In this document: piece by piece, positions 20,398-30,399 of the stretch | Numbering within the stretch: the stretch's first letter is position 1 | Layout of the letters: each line of letters starts with the position of its first letter | DNA from: Pomphorhynchus laevis | Lineage: Eukaryota; Acanthocephala; Palaeacanthocephala; Echinorhynchida; Pomphorhynchidae | Assembly: GCA_012934845.2 (NCBI GenBank) | Contig: WNNJ02002565.1 | Coordinates: 1 to 64,000 of the forward strand | Reading direction: 5' to 3' | Length of the DNA stretch: 64,000 bases | Notes under the pieces: generated by a model | The model's database searches: none | The model's input: only the letters and a program-made list of their open reading frames with translations | What the model was told of the DNA's origin: nothing | Translations under genes and position numbers: made by a program

Positions 20398-21648
20398 GCA
20401 CATACCTAGAAGCAACTCCTTTCAATGACGAACCTGTAAGCGCCATTCAACATTCATTAAAATCTTACTGCTCCTTATTAAATTCTTCACAGCTTCACCA
20501 ATGCAGGCAATGCATTTGCTCAACGACTATTTTCTACCGAAGCTAATCTACAAATGCCAATCGAGTAACATTTCCATATCTAAACTCCGCACAGTATATA
20601 ACTTTCTTCGTAAATTCTGTAAGGCAACTGCTTCAGCTACCTCATTATGCTAACTCAAGATTCTGCCATCTTCCTGTGAAATATGGTGGACTCGGTATTC
20701 GCTCAATTCTTTTCGATTAGTGCAATTCCCGGATTGAAACTCATCAGCATCTTGTATCGCACTTTGATTCTTTCATGAACGCATCAATTCAAAGTAGACT
20801 ATTGGCAACAAAGCATGCCAGCAACAAACTTTACGATGAATCAAAGTATCCACGTGATAATTTTCACAACGATTTAAAGCTTCCTGGCAAAAATGTATGA
20901 CACAAGCAAACGGTACAAGCCTATTTTTCAACGGAGAAGCGCCACCTAAGAATCGTATTAACTTCAGCTATATTCGAAGACCACACCATATCTTTATCAA
21001 ACTTGTGCTCTCACGTCTTGACATTCTTCCAACAATGTCAGTTCTACATCGTATCGATAAGACACGCCCAACCGATTGTCGACGTTGCCAGAATTAGTGT
21101 AATACTAATCTACATGCCATCAATGGATGCACCTATGTCACTGAGGCCATGATATCCTGGCATAATAGGGTAATAGACAGATTCCTCTTTGCATTTAAAT
21201 TCTACGATTACAAAAATTTCAAATGTCATCTCGAACCTCGTATTCGCACTGAGCATAACCTCTATCTTCAACCTGACGATATCTTAATCAACAACACTAA
21301 GCGCCGGTTATACATAGTTTGTTTCATAAGCAATGGCAAAATCAACTATGTATAAACTGCGACTCATTAAAGAGATCTTTCGAATACAAGGTAAAGAAAT
21401 ATCAGGATCTAATCGGACCTTATGAGCTCAAATATAATGTTCCCATTGAATCCATATACGTATTACCATTAATCTGCGGAAGCCGTGGTGATATACCAAA
21501 TCCCTACTAGCTGGATAACGTGAGCTAAATATGCATAAACACAAAACTGTAAATATGGGAATCACCGCTGCCGAACAGTCAATCTCAGTTTTCAACTGTT
21601 TTACCGAAGCGCGATATGGCAACCAATATGGTTACCGAATCGCGATAC
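20398..21648 (+). mobile_element. R2 fragment E11, thumb to endonuclease
   Basis: Begins at the thumb start (YLEATPFND, compare YLGVNPF) and runs through LLNDYFLPKLIYKC, the frame 20897-21097 with RPHHIFIKLVLSRLDILPT and RPTDCRRCQN, a TAG inside the knuckle, then the RLE (21149-21622). It is the closest relative of E4. The RLE contains a local inversion at 21309-21354 that removes VDFAIAYE. It passes directly into E12 with no 3' junction. Confidence 0.8.
21309..21354. repeat. Microinversion inside E11 endonuclease
   Basis: Compared with E4 at 9542-9580, about 38 bases (encoding the endonuclease's second catalytic Asp) are present as their reverse complement, GTTTGTTTCATAAGCAATGG and onward. 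The ends are TATACATAG and CTATGTATA, inverted copies of each other. Also present in copy B at 58175-58220. Confidence 0.88.
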
Positions 21649-21937
21649 GATCCATAAACGCTCATTTTTCACGATGCAAAAATAGCCCAAACAGATTGTA
21701 TGTAAGCCCAGATATCAACGTATCTGGTGAAGTCATTGGCAAGATGGCTATTGTGACCAAGGTTAAAAGTAGACTTGTGATGCCCTACCCTGCTGAAGGA
21801 CCTTGCGAGTGCATGTATTGCGAGCATACATTCATGAGTAGGTAACCTACGCTAAAATCTGCTCACATTTAATTGAAGAGCGCAGCATCGAAACCTTACA
21901 GTATGAGTGTAGAAAATACAATAGCTATAGAAACCAT

Positions 21938-22306
21938 ATGCTTGATAGTATGAGAAGGCATGCAAAAACTTGTTTCGAGAACGTGCTACTATCAAGACCA
22001 GACTACCCCTCTGCAGAAACTTCGGAAATCATTGATAACATCGAGGTTGAGTTCAAAAGCGATCGAGCAGATGATGATCACATATCGCAAGAGCAATTAA
22101 AAGTGCAAGTACGAAGGGGTGCAGACAACACTCCGGCAGAACCGACTGAACTTTCAATTAGACCTTTGTGTCCGACGTATGATACAGCGCCTATTAGTGG
22201 CGAATGCAAAAATACAGTTGCAGCAACTGTAAACGATGGATTGGCAGAGCTATCGGTTAGTATACAGAGGATACCCAATGACAACGATAGCTTGTCCGGT
22301 ATGTAA
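21938..22306 (+). pseudogene. E12 finger 4 and linker
   Basis: The frame enters from upstream at YECRKYNSYRNHMLDSMRRH, a CCHC finger whose second Cys is Tyr. Then comes an acidic linker, EVEFKSDRADDDHISQEQ, and RPLCPTYDTAP, parallel to Enew's RPLCPACDAAP. From about 22240 the sequence no longer matches Enew. Confidence 0.7.
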
Positions 22307-22682
22307 GGCCGACTTTATGGGGTGATTTCGTCAGCGAATCTTCGCGGAACACTTTAGCAGCTCTCATCACAGCATGGCTTATTGCTATGAATGTGAGTAT
22401 TGCTCTACCATACTGAGCGACAACGTGAAAATAGTACAGGGTCATTACAACGTTTGCGCAAGAATGGTATCCGCTGGCTACACTATCCCCAGAGGTGAAA
22501 AGCGAAACGCCAATAATAGATCTCTAAAATCTATTATTGACGACAAAGATTCATCCCCACAACTAACCAGTATTGCAAGTATTGAATGTGTCAATAAATC
22601 TTATCTAAATATTGGTCCTAAATATCTACTGGACGGTATGTCGTGTATCATCGGGCAAACTGTGTGCGAGGACAATGGATGA
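22276..22682 (+). pseudogene. E12 additional finger pair and linker
   Basis: A CCHH-type finger (ACPVCKADF...AEHFSSSHH, with a stop inside) is followed by a CCHC-type finger (CYECEYCSTI...QGHYNVC); the second starts the open frame at 22374. The linker SLKSIIDDKDSSPQLTS follows. Either this lineage has six fingers or E12 is a chimera of two N-termini. Confidence 0.62.
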
Positions 22683-22826
22683 ACGGGACAAGATCTGAGT
22701 AGCGACATTTCCTTTGATAGTGGGTGTAGTTCGAGCGTGCTTATATAGCCCGATCACATAAAAGTTATCGATAACTCATCTAAATCGCTTGCGTCTAATT
22801 TTAATGTTCATGAGTTAGTTGACAAG

Positions 22827-23234
22827 GTGGTCTCCACAATGAATCTATCTAACCCTTCTAGTCAATATGGTGATGACAACTTGTCATATCCCGACTACGT
22901 TCTCAATAATTCATTGGACGAATTTACAAACTTAGATCGTTGTCCTGAAATGTATGATAACTTATCGTTTCTCTCTGCCGTGGTAATTAAAATCATCACC
23001 ACTGAATTAGCAAGGTCTGATCTAAATCACTGTTATTCTAGTTTCCTATCACGAATATTAACTAATATTGCCACTTTAAGAGACGCCCCTTCAATAAATT
23101 ACATCAATTATCTTATTTTTGACGTAGCATCATATTTTAGACCTCACCAGGTCCGCTTCAGCCCTACTACTAACAATAGAGCGAAAACACTCGAGGTTGT
23201 ACCTTTGAGCTTCAGTGTATCTAGCACTTTTTAA
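22827..23234 (+). pseudogene. E12 pre-RT helical region
   Basis: CPEMYDNLSFLSAVVIKIIT, then FLSRILTNIATLRDAPSINY and NNRAKTLEVVPLSFSVSSTF, matching E2's NRAKKLGVVPLSFSES. Copy B lacks 27 bases near 22900 of this copy, in frame. Confidence 0.7.
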
Positions 23235-23679
23235 TGTGGTCTATTGCAATGATGGTATTTAACAATTAAGTTAGATGGTCATGGGTGGCTAAGGGTCTAA
23301 TAGTTCACATCGAACAACATAAGGACTACTACACAAAGTTAATAAGCACCCGTAATGCATTGGGCTACACCTAAATGACGTCATCAAACAGATGAAAAGC
23401 AATGTCTCCTGCAGCTCTGATGTTGTCCTTCAATCGGCTGCTGAAGTACACAAGTCATCTTTTAAGATCATAGGAAGTGAAGTGGAACATGATCGTCTTT
23501 ATTCCCTTTAAGTAACTAATGCTAGAATATATAGGTACACTATTTGGCAGAAATCTCTAATGATCACATAGTGCCTTGCGTTCTTATCAAGGGCTCATCA
23601 AAAAAGTTAAGAGAACCTTACAAGGAGAAGATATCCAGGATTATATTTTTCGAACACCAAAAAGTTAGTTAAAGAGATT

Positions 23680-24042
23680 ATGGGCGAAAATCATCAAATG
23701 CAGTGTCTCGTAACCCTGAAAGAAGTACAAAGTCACTACACGAATATCTTCAAGAGAGAGGTTTCTCGAGTAAACGCCAATGTTGGGAACACTTGCATCA
23801 AATTCCACAACTACAAACTATTAGCGTCATTAATCTCGCTAGAGGAAGTTTTGACAACAATCAGGAACTCACCTGCAAATGCTAGTCCTGGACCAGATTG
23901 CATTACATTAACGGACCTGAAAAAGTACGACCCACATGGTTGCATTCTTGCTAGTATTTACAATTTCTGTATGTCGGCTCTCTACATGCCCAATTCCTGG
24001 CGGTGTCGTAGGAGCATACTGTTACCAAAAACCGGAAATTAA
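23680..24042 (+). pseudogene. E12 RT motifs 0-1
   Basis: QSHYTNIFKREVSR, ISLEEVLTTIRNSPANASPG, PGPDCITLTDLKKYDP and YMPNSWRCRRSILLPKTGN: motif 0 followed by motif 1, E2-type. The stop at 24040 precedes motif 2 (NWRTITVYSTI...), read in another frame from 24089. Confidence 0.78.
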
Positions 24043-24525
24043 AATTTGACGACTGAGAGCTGGGAAGCAGATCACGAGATATAGATAATTGGAGGACGAT
24101 TACAGTTTATTCGACCATTGTTAGGACGCTACACAAACTACTACTTAAGCGAATTACTAACAGCTTTGCCTATAGAGCTAGACAGGCAGCTTCTTCTACA
24201 AGCGGTTGCACGAAGAACATACATTTAGTGCAATTATTTCAAAAGTATTGAAACCAAAACATGCAACCGCACTAACTTGCGTTTCTTGATGTTAAGTCGG
24301 CGTTCGACACATTAGATCATGATGCCCTTTTTGTTGCACTGTCCAATGCTGGCTGCCCGAATTTTCTGCTCGACTACATCAGATGCTCATATGACATGTG
24401 TGACACTAGGTTTGCGCTTAAGGAAGGTAAGACTGACGCTGTATTAATTGAAAGAAAATGTCAAACAAGGCGACCTATTGTCGACTTTTTTTATTTTCTG
24501 TCGTATTGGATGAAGCTCTAGCAGA

Positions 24526-24924
24526 TTGTCTTCCTCGAGTCAGGGATATGAAGACGATAACATTAGTATAGGCCATACCGCATACGTAGACGACATACTA
24601 TTGTTTGCGAACGATAAACACAAGATGCAGTTTGCACTCGACGAACTAAGCAACAAGCTAAGATGCTACGGACTGCGTTTTCGTCCTCAAAAGTGCTTCT
24701 CTATAATGTCCACTTTTGCTGGTCGTTCTGCCTTTAATACACTAAGCCATATCGCATTATTGCAGCGGCTATTGGAAACAAACTGCCCTTCTTACTTAAT
24801 ACGTTACAATGTGAATAGTTACGAAGACGTACATACATACGTTTGTGCTAAACACGGCAAAACGGAAATCATTGCAATTAAGCGAGGAGTAATACAAGGA
24901 GACCCGCTATCAGCCAGGCTATAA
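24526..24924 (+). pseudogene. Chimeric E12/E13 RT palm
   Basis: One open frame of 132 residues fuses two R2 lineages. The first part, SSSQGYEDDN...AYVDDILLFANDKHKM...FRPQKCFSIMSTF, is E2/E12-type through motif C. From about 24718 it becomes AGRSAFNTLSHIALLQRLLE...KRGVIQGDPLS, a motif A-B region of a second RT. The frame being kept across the join is chance or mild selection; the product would not be a working palm. Confidence 0.78.
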
Positions 24925-25035
24925 ACAACATGTATTCAAGGCGCTCTTGATCTTCTAACTCCAAATAATCACGGTTTTGTTTTCATAAGAATGTTTCAAT
25001 CACCCATCTTGCTTACGCTGATGACCTTATTCTGG
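24718..25035 (+). mobile_element. R2 RT scrap E13, motifs A-C
   Basis: About 320 bp: SAFNTLSH (motif A tail, Asn for the AFD aspartate), GVIQGDPLS (B), and HLAYADDLILES (C) at about 25005-25035 in another frame. No ends of its own. Confidence 0.68.
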
Positions 25036-25310
25036 AATCATAAGCCGTGTATTTCACAAGGTACTGTTAGCACACCTCTGGGACCACATTCAAGTTTTCA
25101 TCAATCAATTAGCCTTCAGTGAGGATGCCACACTAATATGTATTAAAAGCATACGTCTTATAAAAAACTACTCGGTAAAATGTAAGCAAAATATGCACAT
25201 CGCTTTGATGGACATTAAGGCCGCCTTTAATACTCTCCTATAGGGCAATTTTGGAAAGGTTTTTAAAATTGGCCTGTCCGGTCTATCTCCACGATTATAT
25301 CATGGGAAGC
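25036..25310 (+). mobile_element. R2 RT scrap E13b, motifs 2-A
   Basis: E1-type sequence: ISRVFHKVLLAHLWDHIQVF, CIKSIRLIKNYS, then HIALMDIKAAFNTLL (motif A aspartate present). It matches E1 at 1735-1990 but is followed by unrelated E14 sequence. It joins E13 within an RT reading region. Confidence 0.7.
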
Positions 25311-25458
25311 TATATTTCACAAAGTCTCTGATGTCAATGACCAATGTTCAAAATTCAAATTATTCGTTTCAACCAGGGCACTTTCTATACGAGCTCACTC
25401 GTCCAAATGTAAGCATACAGGGGAAAATGTAGTCCGCGACTCAACACAAGCTCGCGTT

Positions 25459-26107
25459 TTGCGTTCTAATCAGACTGAGTCAGTAATTTACGATCTTTGT
25501 AATGATTTAGAACCTAATATCAGTTTCAATGTACAAAATGAAACAACATTATGCCTACCCGACCACCTGATTTGCAATCAACAATCGATGATTTGTTCAC
25601 CCTCATCAAATACAGACGAACAATGTGTGTCTTCTGACAATACAAGTCAGCCCGTTAAAACATCTTCAAGCCGTTCGGTACTGAGTCTCGATAATACACG
25701 TTATAGGATAATGAAATCAAGACTCCGGTTGGTGATTCAGTTCAATGCGGCTCCATTACGCAGCAACTCTCAAGCACTATTACTATATGTGTATCAAACA
25801 GCCGGATCCTGAACAAGTTCAAGTCGCATCTAATGAACTTTGTCGATTACTTTCAAATAAGGACATTGATTCGCCCGACCTTCATGAATGTGGAGATTTG
25901 TTAAATAATGTATCTGATGCGCTGAATGCCGGCTGCACTAGGCTATCACTTACCACGTTATGCTTTAATCAACAACATTTGTCCTCAGCTCAACCCGACA
26001 AAATCTACGATATCAATAGAAACCGACTTGGACAATATAACATTGCGGCAATAGCTAAACATCTATACAGTTTTCACATTCAGTTTAATATACATAGCAG
26101 ATTTTGA
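25459..26107 (+). pseudogene. E14 N-terminal linker
   Basis: Two overlapping frames (25459-25812 and 25745-26107). Ser/Asn-rich with scattered Cys (CLPDHLICNQQSMICS) but no proper finger spacing. The second frame has VQVASNELCRLLSNKDIDSP and DLLNNVSDALNAGCTRLSL. It is placed by position before the pre-RT region; I recognise no domain. Confidence 0.5.
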
Positions 26108-26212
26108 CGTATCATTTCAAGTCTCTAAAGCGAGATTGCGTCTCTTGATGAGCAACACTACGAACTGCTTCTAGATCGATTTTGAACACTTTATACTTCG
26201 TACTTCAACGCA

Positions 26213-26545
26213 GTGGATGGAAGGCGTGCACATAAAAGTAAATCTCTGCTAGAGACCTTAGGTCTTCATGCGGTGCAAATCCAATCGAGCGCCAACGACA
26301 TAAAACGGTCAATATTCAACTCAATCTACAAGAATCCTACCCGTACAAAGGAGGTCCGACGAAAGATGATCGGCGAAATAAAGAGCGATAAAGCAAAATG
26401 GTCACAATTTTTATCGATAAACGATGAAACAACGATTGACTATTGTCGACTATTATCAGACTTGAAACAAAAAAGATCAATTCACGGCCTCTCCTTATTG
26501 CAAATAGCAGCAGAAGCATACCAATCGATTTTTGAAGTAATTTGA
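26213..26545 (+). pseudogene. E14 pre-RT region
   Basis: KSLLETLGLHAVQIQSSAND, KRSIFNSIYKNPTRTKEVRR and LLQIAAEAYQSIFEVI match the pre-RT helical region of E10 (ASEAYQSIFRLITKSAE). The TGA at 26543 replaces the next residue; homology continues in broken frames to 26900 (RSLYFCNTRKLAEEILGGEN). Confidence 0.72.
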
Positions 26546-27126
26546 TCTACTGCGGAACAAGATATGATATATGCGCAGATATCACCAATATCGAATTCGG
26601 CCAGGATTTGTTTCTTATAACTTTCGTAGAGTAACTCAATAGTTCCATGCGTCCCCGCAAAGCTGTCACGCAAAAATAGCATAATAAGCTAACCCAACAG
26701 TGAAATAGATCGCTGTACTTCTGTAACACTCGGAAGCTAGCTGAGGAAATCTTAGGAGGCGAAAACAAGATCCAATGTCCAATCGAGATAGGCGACATTG
26801 AAACTCGCTTCCGCCAATTGATAAAGCATCCGAACGCTTACGTGAGCGATAAAACACATATCAAAGGTTACATCATCTGTCTCTCAATAAAAATTGCGGT
26901 GAAAACATTCCGATTGTACAAAATGTCGATGTTTGAACTGTACCCAAGGAAATGACTGTCACTAGTAGATAATCCAACGACCAAGGATATCAACAACTAC
27001 ATGCCGATCACAATATCTAGCATTCTATGTCGCATTTGGTATTTAGGACTGTCATTAAGTCCAGCAAAATGTATAGCTATTGGTGTCGATTTCGTACAAG
27101 GGCACATAAGGCATCAAACGTAACCC

Positions 27127-27429
27127 GTGATTTCGATCAACAACGTCACTATCCCGACTAGTGTCGACGAGAAGCATATCAGGTATCTTGGATCAGCATC
27201 GTTTGTTAATACGTCGATGGATACTATGTTACGTGCTTTATCAGTTCATCTATATATATTTCGGTCTGCCCAATTCTCTTCAACACGAATAGTTCATTTG
27301 TTCAATGATTTCTGCTTCCCAAAATGCTTGCAACAGTGTTTGAACTCAAACCTCTCAATAGCGAGTTTAAAATCCATTGATAACTACATCAGAACACAAG
27401 TCAAAATCACTCTAATAATCCCAAACTAG
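27127..27429 (+). pseudogene. E14 RT thumb fragment
   Basis: KHIRYLGSASF starts the thumb, then SSTRIVHLFNDFCFPKCLQQ and YIRTQVKITLIIPN. It stops at TAG 27427-27429 and continues as VNNGFVHLK. No catalytic residues. Confidence 0.7.
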
Positions 27430-28131
27430 GTAAACAACGGTTTCGTTCACCTAAAATCTTTGAACATTTAAAGGGCTATTTCAGAAAGTTCTCAATCTGG
27501 CCGTAATTAGCGAACTAACAGCATCAAAAAAGCAATTCGTGCAGTGTTTGACGGAAACTTGTCATGCAAAGACAATTACGTATGGTCTCTAAGTGAGATA
27601 TGGAGGCAAGCTTCCACACAGGCATTGGGTATTGATTTGATGACAAGTAAGCATGGACCACCAAGCTCAATGTTCAGCTATAGTTACAGCTCGAAACCCC
27701 ATCACATATTTGTGAATCTGTAGCTATCAAGATTGAACATACATACGACAAGAACTGTATTGCAACGCATTGAAAATTTTTGAGCCGTCTCATATCGACA
27801 TTGCGGACACGAAAAAACCTGCACGCTGTAAACGGATGTTCATTTATTACACAACCAATGATAAAACAACATGACAGGATCAAAGACAGATTACTATGCA
27901 CAATATAACATTCTCGCAACCGAGCCTACACTCTGGGAATAGAACCGATAATACGAACAGAAAATAACGAATACGTCTAACACGACTTAATACTCACAGA
28001 TCACATCAACCCGAAAGCTTACATAATTGATTTTACGGTAGCTTAAGAAACAAACTCAAACTCGTTCAACATGTCGCAGATCTTAAGCAAAATAGGTACA
28101 AGCAAATAACCGGGGCCGTCGCAAATATTCA

Positions 28132-28320
28132 TTGTATGCCGCCAGATCGAGTAAGTGTTCTTGCTTTTGTATGCGGTCGCGTGGCGCAGCTGCAAAAAAT
28201 CTCACTGGTAATGATACAGATATTAGCCTGTCAAAGCACACTGCAGTCAACATACAAATCACAGCGGTAGAGCAAACGCTATGTGTCTTTAACGAATTTA
28301 CGCAGAAACGCTTTTCCTGA
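28132..28320 (+). pseudogene. E14 endonuclease C-terminus
   Basis: CMRSRGAAAKNLTGNDTDIS and ITAVEQTLCVFNEFTQKRFS correspond to the GSRG and AAEQSVNVFNYF blocks at the end of every R2 protein here, so the stop at 28318-28320 is probably the natural end of the protein. Upstream, the RLE reads HDLIL...AYIIDFTVA with a stop after FTVA (about 28045). Confidence 0.72.
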
Positions 28321-28532
28321 CGACTAACGTGATATGCAGAGCAGAGGTAACCAATTAGTTCAAATTTGAAATGTTTTAGGTTCGCGGAAAATTATACTAA
28401 ACAACAAACGACTGCAAAGACCTAAAACCGATCAATTGAATCAAAGATAAAATAATAGACTTCGAAGAGAAGATTTGTCTACTGTAAAACTTTCAGACAG
28501 GCTCTGTACTGGCCAGGATCGAAAAAAGTAGA

Positions 28533-28912
28533 TATTCCCACTGTCCTTGTCTGCAGCCCAGCGAAACGACAGCCAAGGAAACGGGCTTGGAATCAGACAG
28601 CGGGGTAAGAAGACCCTGTTGAGCTTCACTCTAGTCAGTCTTTGTGAAGAAACATGAGAGATGTGGGACCTTATGAACAAAAAGAACAATAAAAAGTTTC
28701 TTACTGAACTAGATTCAGAATTTAATTTTTTTATCCCGAATTGTATGGATTCGGGACACTGGACAAGGAGAATCTAACTGTTTAATTAAAACAGAGCATG
28801 GCGATAGCCGTCACCGGTGTTGACGCAATGTGATTTCTGCCCAGTGCTCAGAAGGTTAACGTGGCGAAATCTAAACAAGCGCGGGTAAACGGCGGAAGTA
28901 AATATGACTTTC
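28533..28912 (+). rRNA. Permuted 28S block: downstream part, linker, upstream part
   Basis: 28533-28671 is 28S downstream sequence, starting at ATTCCCACTGTCC, about 60 bases after the R2 site. 28672-28733 is the AT-rich linker. 28734-28912 is 28S upstream sequence (ACTGGACAAGGAGAATC, TTTAATTAAAACAGAGCATG, GTGTTGACGCAATGTGATTT), ending AATATGACTTTCT at the R2 5' junction. This is the same permuted order as at 4186-4762, but the upstream part is single. The hairpin TCCCGAA/TTCGGGA at 28734-28756 differs from 4445-4467 by a paired change. Confidence 0.88.
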
Positions 28913-28970
28913 TCGAGGGAGGATCAATTCCAACTAGAGTTGACGAGTGAGTTGAACGGCAACATAACGC

Positions 28971-30305
28971 ATGGTGAGCACCGTTTCATTGATTCATATG
29001 GCCTCGCAACGTCATGAAAATTTAGACTTGTTAATGGGTTTCACACTGGCCTATAGCATACTAGGACAGACAGGCATAATAATCAATACTCAAGTTGCAG
29101 GCGCAGGAGACGGTGAAAATGTGGACTTGGAGAATGGCAATAACAGTTATGATTTAAGAAGACCATATTTACAAAGAGTAGCCGCACCAGTAAGACCAAG
29201 GAAGACAGAAGTTGCTACGAACAGACGAGCCAGAGGGTCTGGATCACGACGGCCATCAACTATGAGAAGTATACTAATTGTCTGTGGTCCATCAACTACA
29301 GCAGGACCACAGACAATTGAGTACTGGTGGTTAGCAACCGGTGAATTGAGTAACATACAAATGTACTTCCGCCCAGCCGACTACAATGTGTTATGGAGGT
29401 TAATAACTGCATCAAGTAGACCGGACTTCGCCGACAATATGAGAAAGGAGCTGGATGTGTTGGATTCTGCAAATATTGAAGATTTAATGAATATAGCATG
29501 GGGCCTGGCTAGTTTCCTAAGTTTGGGCTGTGGACTGGCGTTGCATAGCAACAACATCTACGGAACGATGTTAAACGATTACTTCCAGCCAAATCCTAGG
29601 GCTGGAAATGGACTCCTCTCTATTGGACGTTTTCTATTTGAAAGCTCCACTGACTTTGATAAAAATAACTTAATATCAAGCAGTGGTAGTTTTACAGAGA
29701 GGGTGTTCCTAGATGCATCGGCAGTTCCTGGAATATTTAAGATAGCTATGGCGGAACTATCCAATGTTACTCCATTTGTGGTTGGAGTAGGGTCATTCGC
29801 GCAACCCGCATTTTCGGCACGATGTACAGGACTTCTTATGGAACAGGATACGTACTGGAGATATCGATTCGGAATCTTAATTCCATACATGGTTAATCCA
29901 TTAAGTCTTTCCTTTTTGCTACACTCATGGCCCTACACTTGGGGCATATATGAAAGAGATGTCACTGCTGACTTGGTTAGCGACATAATACCCCATGGTA
30001 ATGTATCGGGTTGGTTCGCCGACCAAGACGACACCACATTATCGGGAATAGCCTATGGAGACGATGCATCAGTGTGGATCTACGAGCCCTATGCATTAGC
30101 TATAATTAATTTAATATGTCAAAGATTTGCGTACGAAAACCTACCACAAATATCATACAGAGAATGGAACAGAGGAAGGGCCATCACACCGGGCCCTGGA
30201 GCTTACGGAGTGTTCATATTTGGTCAGACCGCATATGTAGATGGCTTAGCAATTATACGACCTGGGCATCTACCTACCTACCATTGGGACACAGATGCTT
30301 ATTAG
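28971..30305 (+). CDS. Capsid-like frame of the viral fossil (444 residues)
   Basis: The longest open frame in the window, and unlike every R2 frame: few Cys, no zinc fingers, no RT or nuclease motif, rich in aromatic residues and Gly/Ser as expected for a coat protein. An Arg-rich stretch lies near residues 75-95. It starts about 58 bases after the 28S junction, consistent with a short viral leader. It looks whole. I recognise no named family member; toti-like capsid is the best guess. Alternatives are another RNA-virus coat protein or a host gene of unknown type. Confidence 0.5.
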   Translation: MVSTVSLIHMASQRHENLDLLMGFTLAYSILGQTGIIINTQVAGAGDGENVDLENGNNSYDLRRPYLQRVAAPVRPRKTEVATNRRARGSGSRRPSTMRSILIVCGPSTTAGPQTIEYWWLATGELSNIQMYFRPADYNVLWRLITASSRPDFADNMRKELDVLDSANIEDLMNIAWGLASFLSLGCGLALHSNNIYGTMLNDYFQPNPRAGNGLLSIGRFLFESSTDFDKNNLISSSGSFTERVFLDASAVPGIFKIAMAELSNVTPFVVGVGSFAQPAFSARCTGLLMEQDTYWRYRFGILIPYMVNPLSLSFLLHSWPYTWGIYERDVTADLVSDIIPHGNVSGWFADQDDTTLSGIAYGDDASVWIYEPYALAIINLICQRFAYENLPQISYREWNRGRAITPGPGAYGVFIFGQTAYVDGLAIIRPGHLPTYHWDTDAY

Positions 30306-30399
30306 CGCCCTACATCAATCGAAACGAATTTGGCGATCTTTGGAATTTAGTGAATCTATTTACATCCTATGTCAAAGAGAAAAGAATTGATTGAGCAAG

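Larger units (their letters stand above)
21649..24717 (+). mobile_element. R2 retrotransposon E12, N-terminus to RT palm
   Basis: Starts in zinc finger 2 (INAHFSRC) with no 28S in front. Fingers 3 and 4 are damaged: in CMYCEHTF a stop follows, and finger 4 has Tyr for its second Cys. After AATVN it departs from Enew and carries another finger pair at 22276-22467. The pre-RT and RT are of E2 type (SSQGYEDDN). Motif A FLDVKSAFDTLDH is intact at about 24287; motif C is AYVDDILLF. At 24718 it switches to another RT. Confidence 0.78.
1..27181. repeat. Long direct repeat, copy A
   Basis: This segment recurs nearly base for base at 32344-64000. The offset is 32343 up to about 12.47 kb, then 36827, with later small steps (36826, 36866, 36846, 36819) caused by a 1-bp run-length change, a 40-bp duplication, a 20-bp gap and a 27-bp gap in copy B. 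Only scattered substitutions separate the copies, for example at about 5216 and 10211. The left edge lies inside element E1, so the true start is outside the window. It is either a young tandem duplication or two haplotypes joined in assembly. Confidence 0.93.
25311..28495 (+). mobile_element. R2 retrotransposon E14, catalytic palm deleted
   Basis: N-terminal linker, pre-RT and RT motif 2 (NNYMPITISSILCRI) are followed at once by a post-motif-C segment (WYLGLSLSPAKCIAIGVD) at about 27035, so motifs A-C are missing. Thumb (HLFNDFCFPKCLQQC), a degenerate knuckle and an RLE with IIDFTVA follow. The coding end is at 28318-28320, and the 3' UTR resembles 3937-4120. The expected 28S junction is missing: from 28496 about 37 bases of unknown sequence lead into 28S. 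Confidence 0.75.

Noticed and set aside
28971-30305. Ordinary single-exon host gene
   Set aside because: Cannot be excluded, but its position at the R2 site, the following polymerase-like segment and the coat-like composition favour a viral fossil.
30116-30394. Separate 92-residue gene
   Set aside because: Overlaps the capsid-like frame in another frame and has no recognisable domain.
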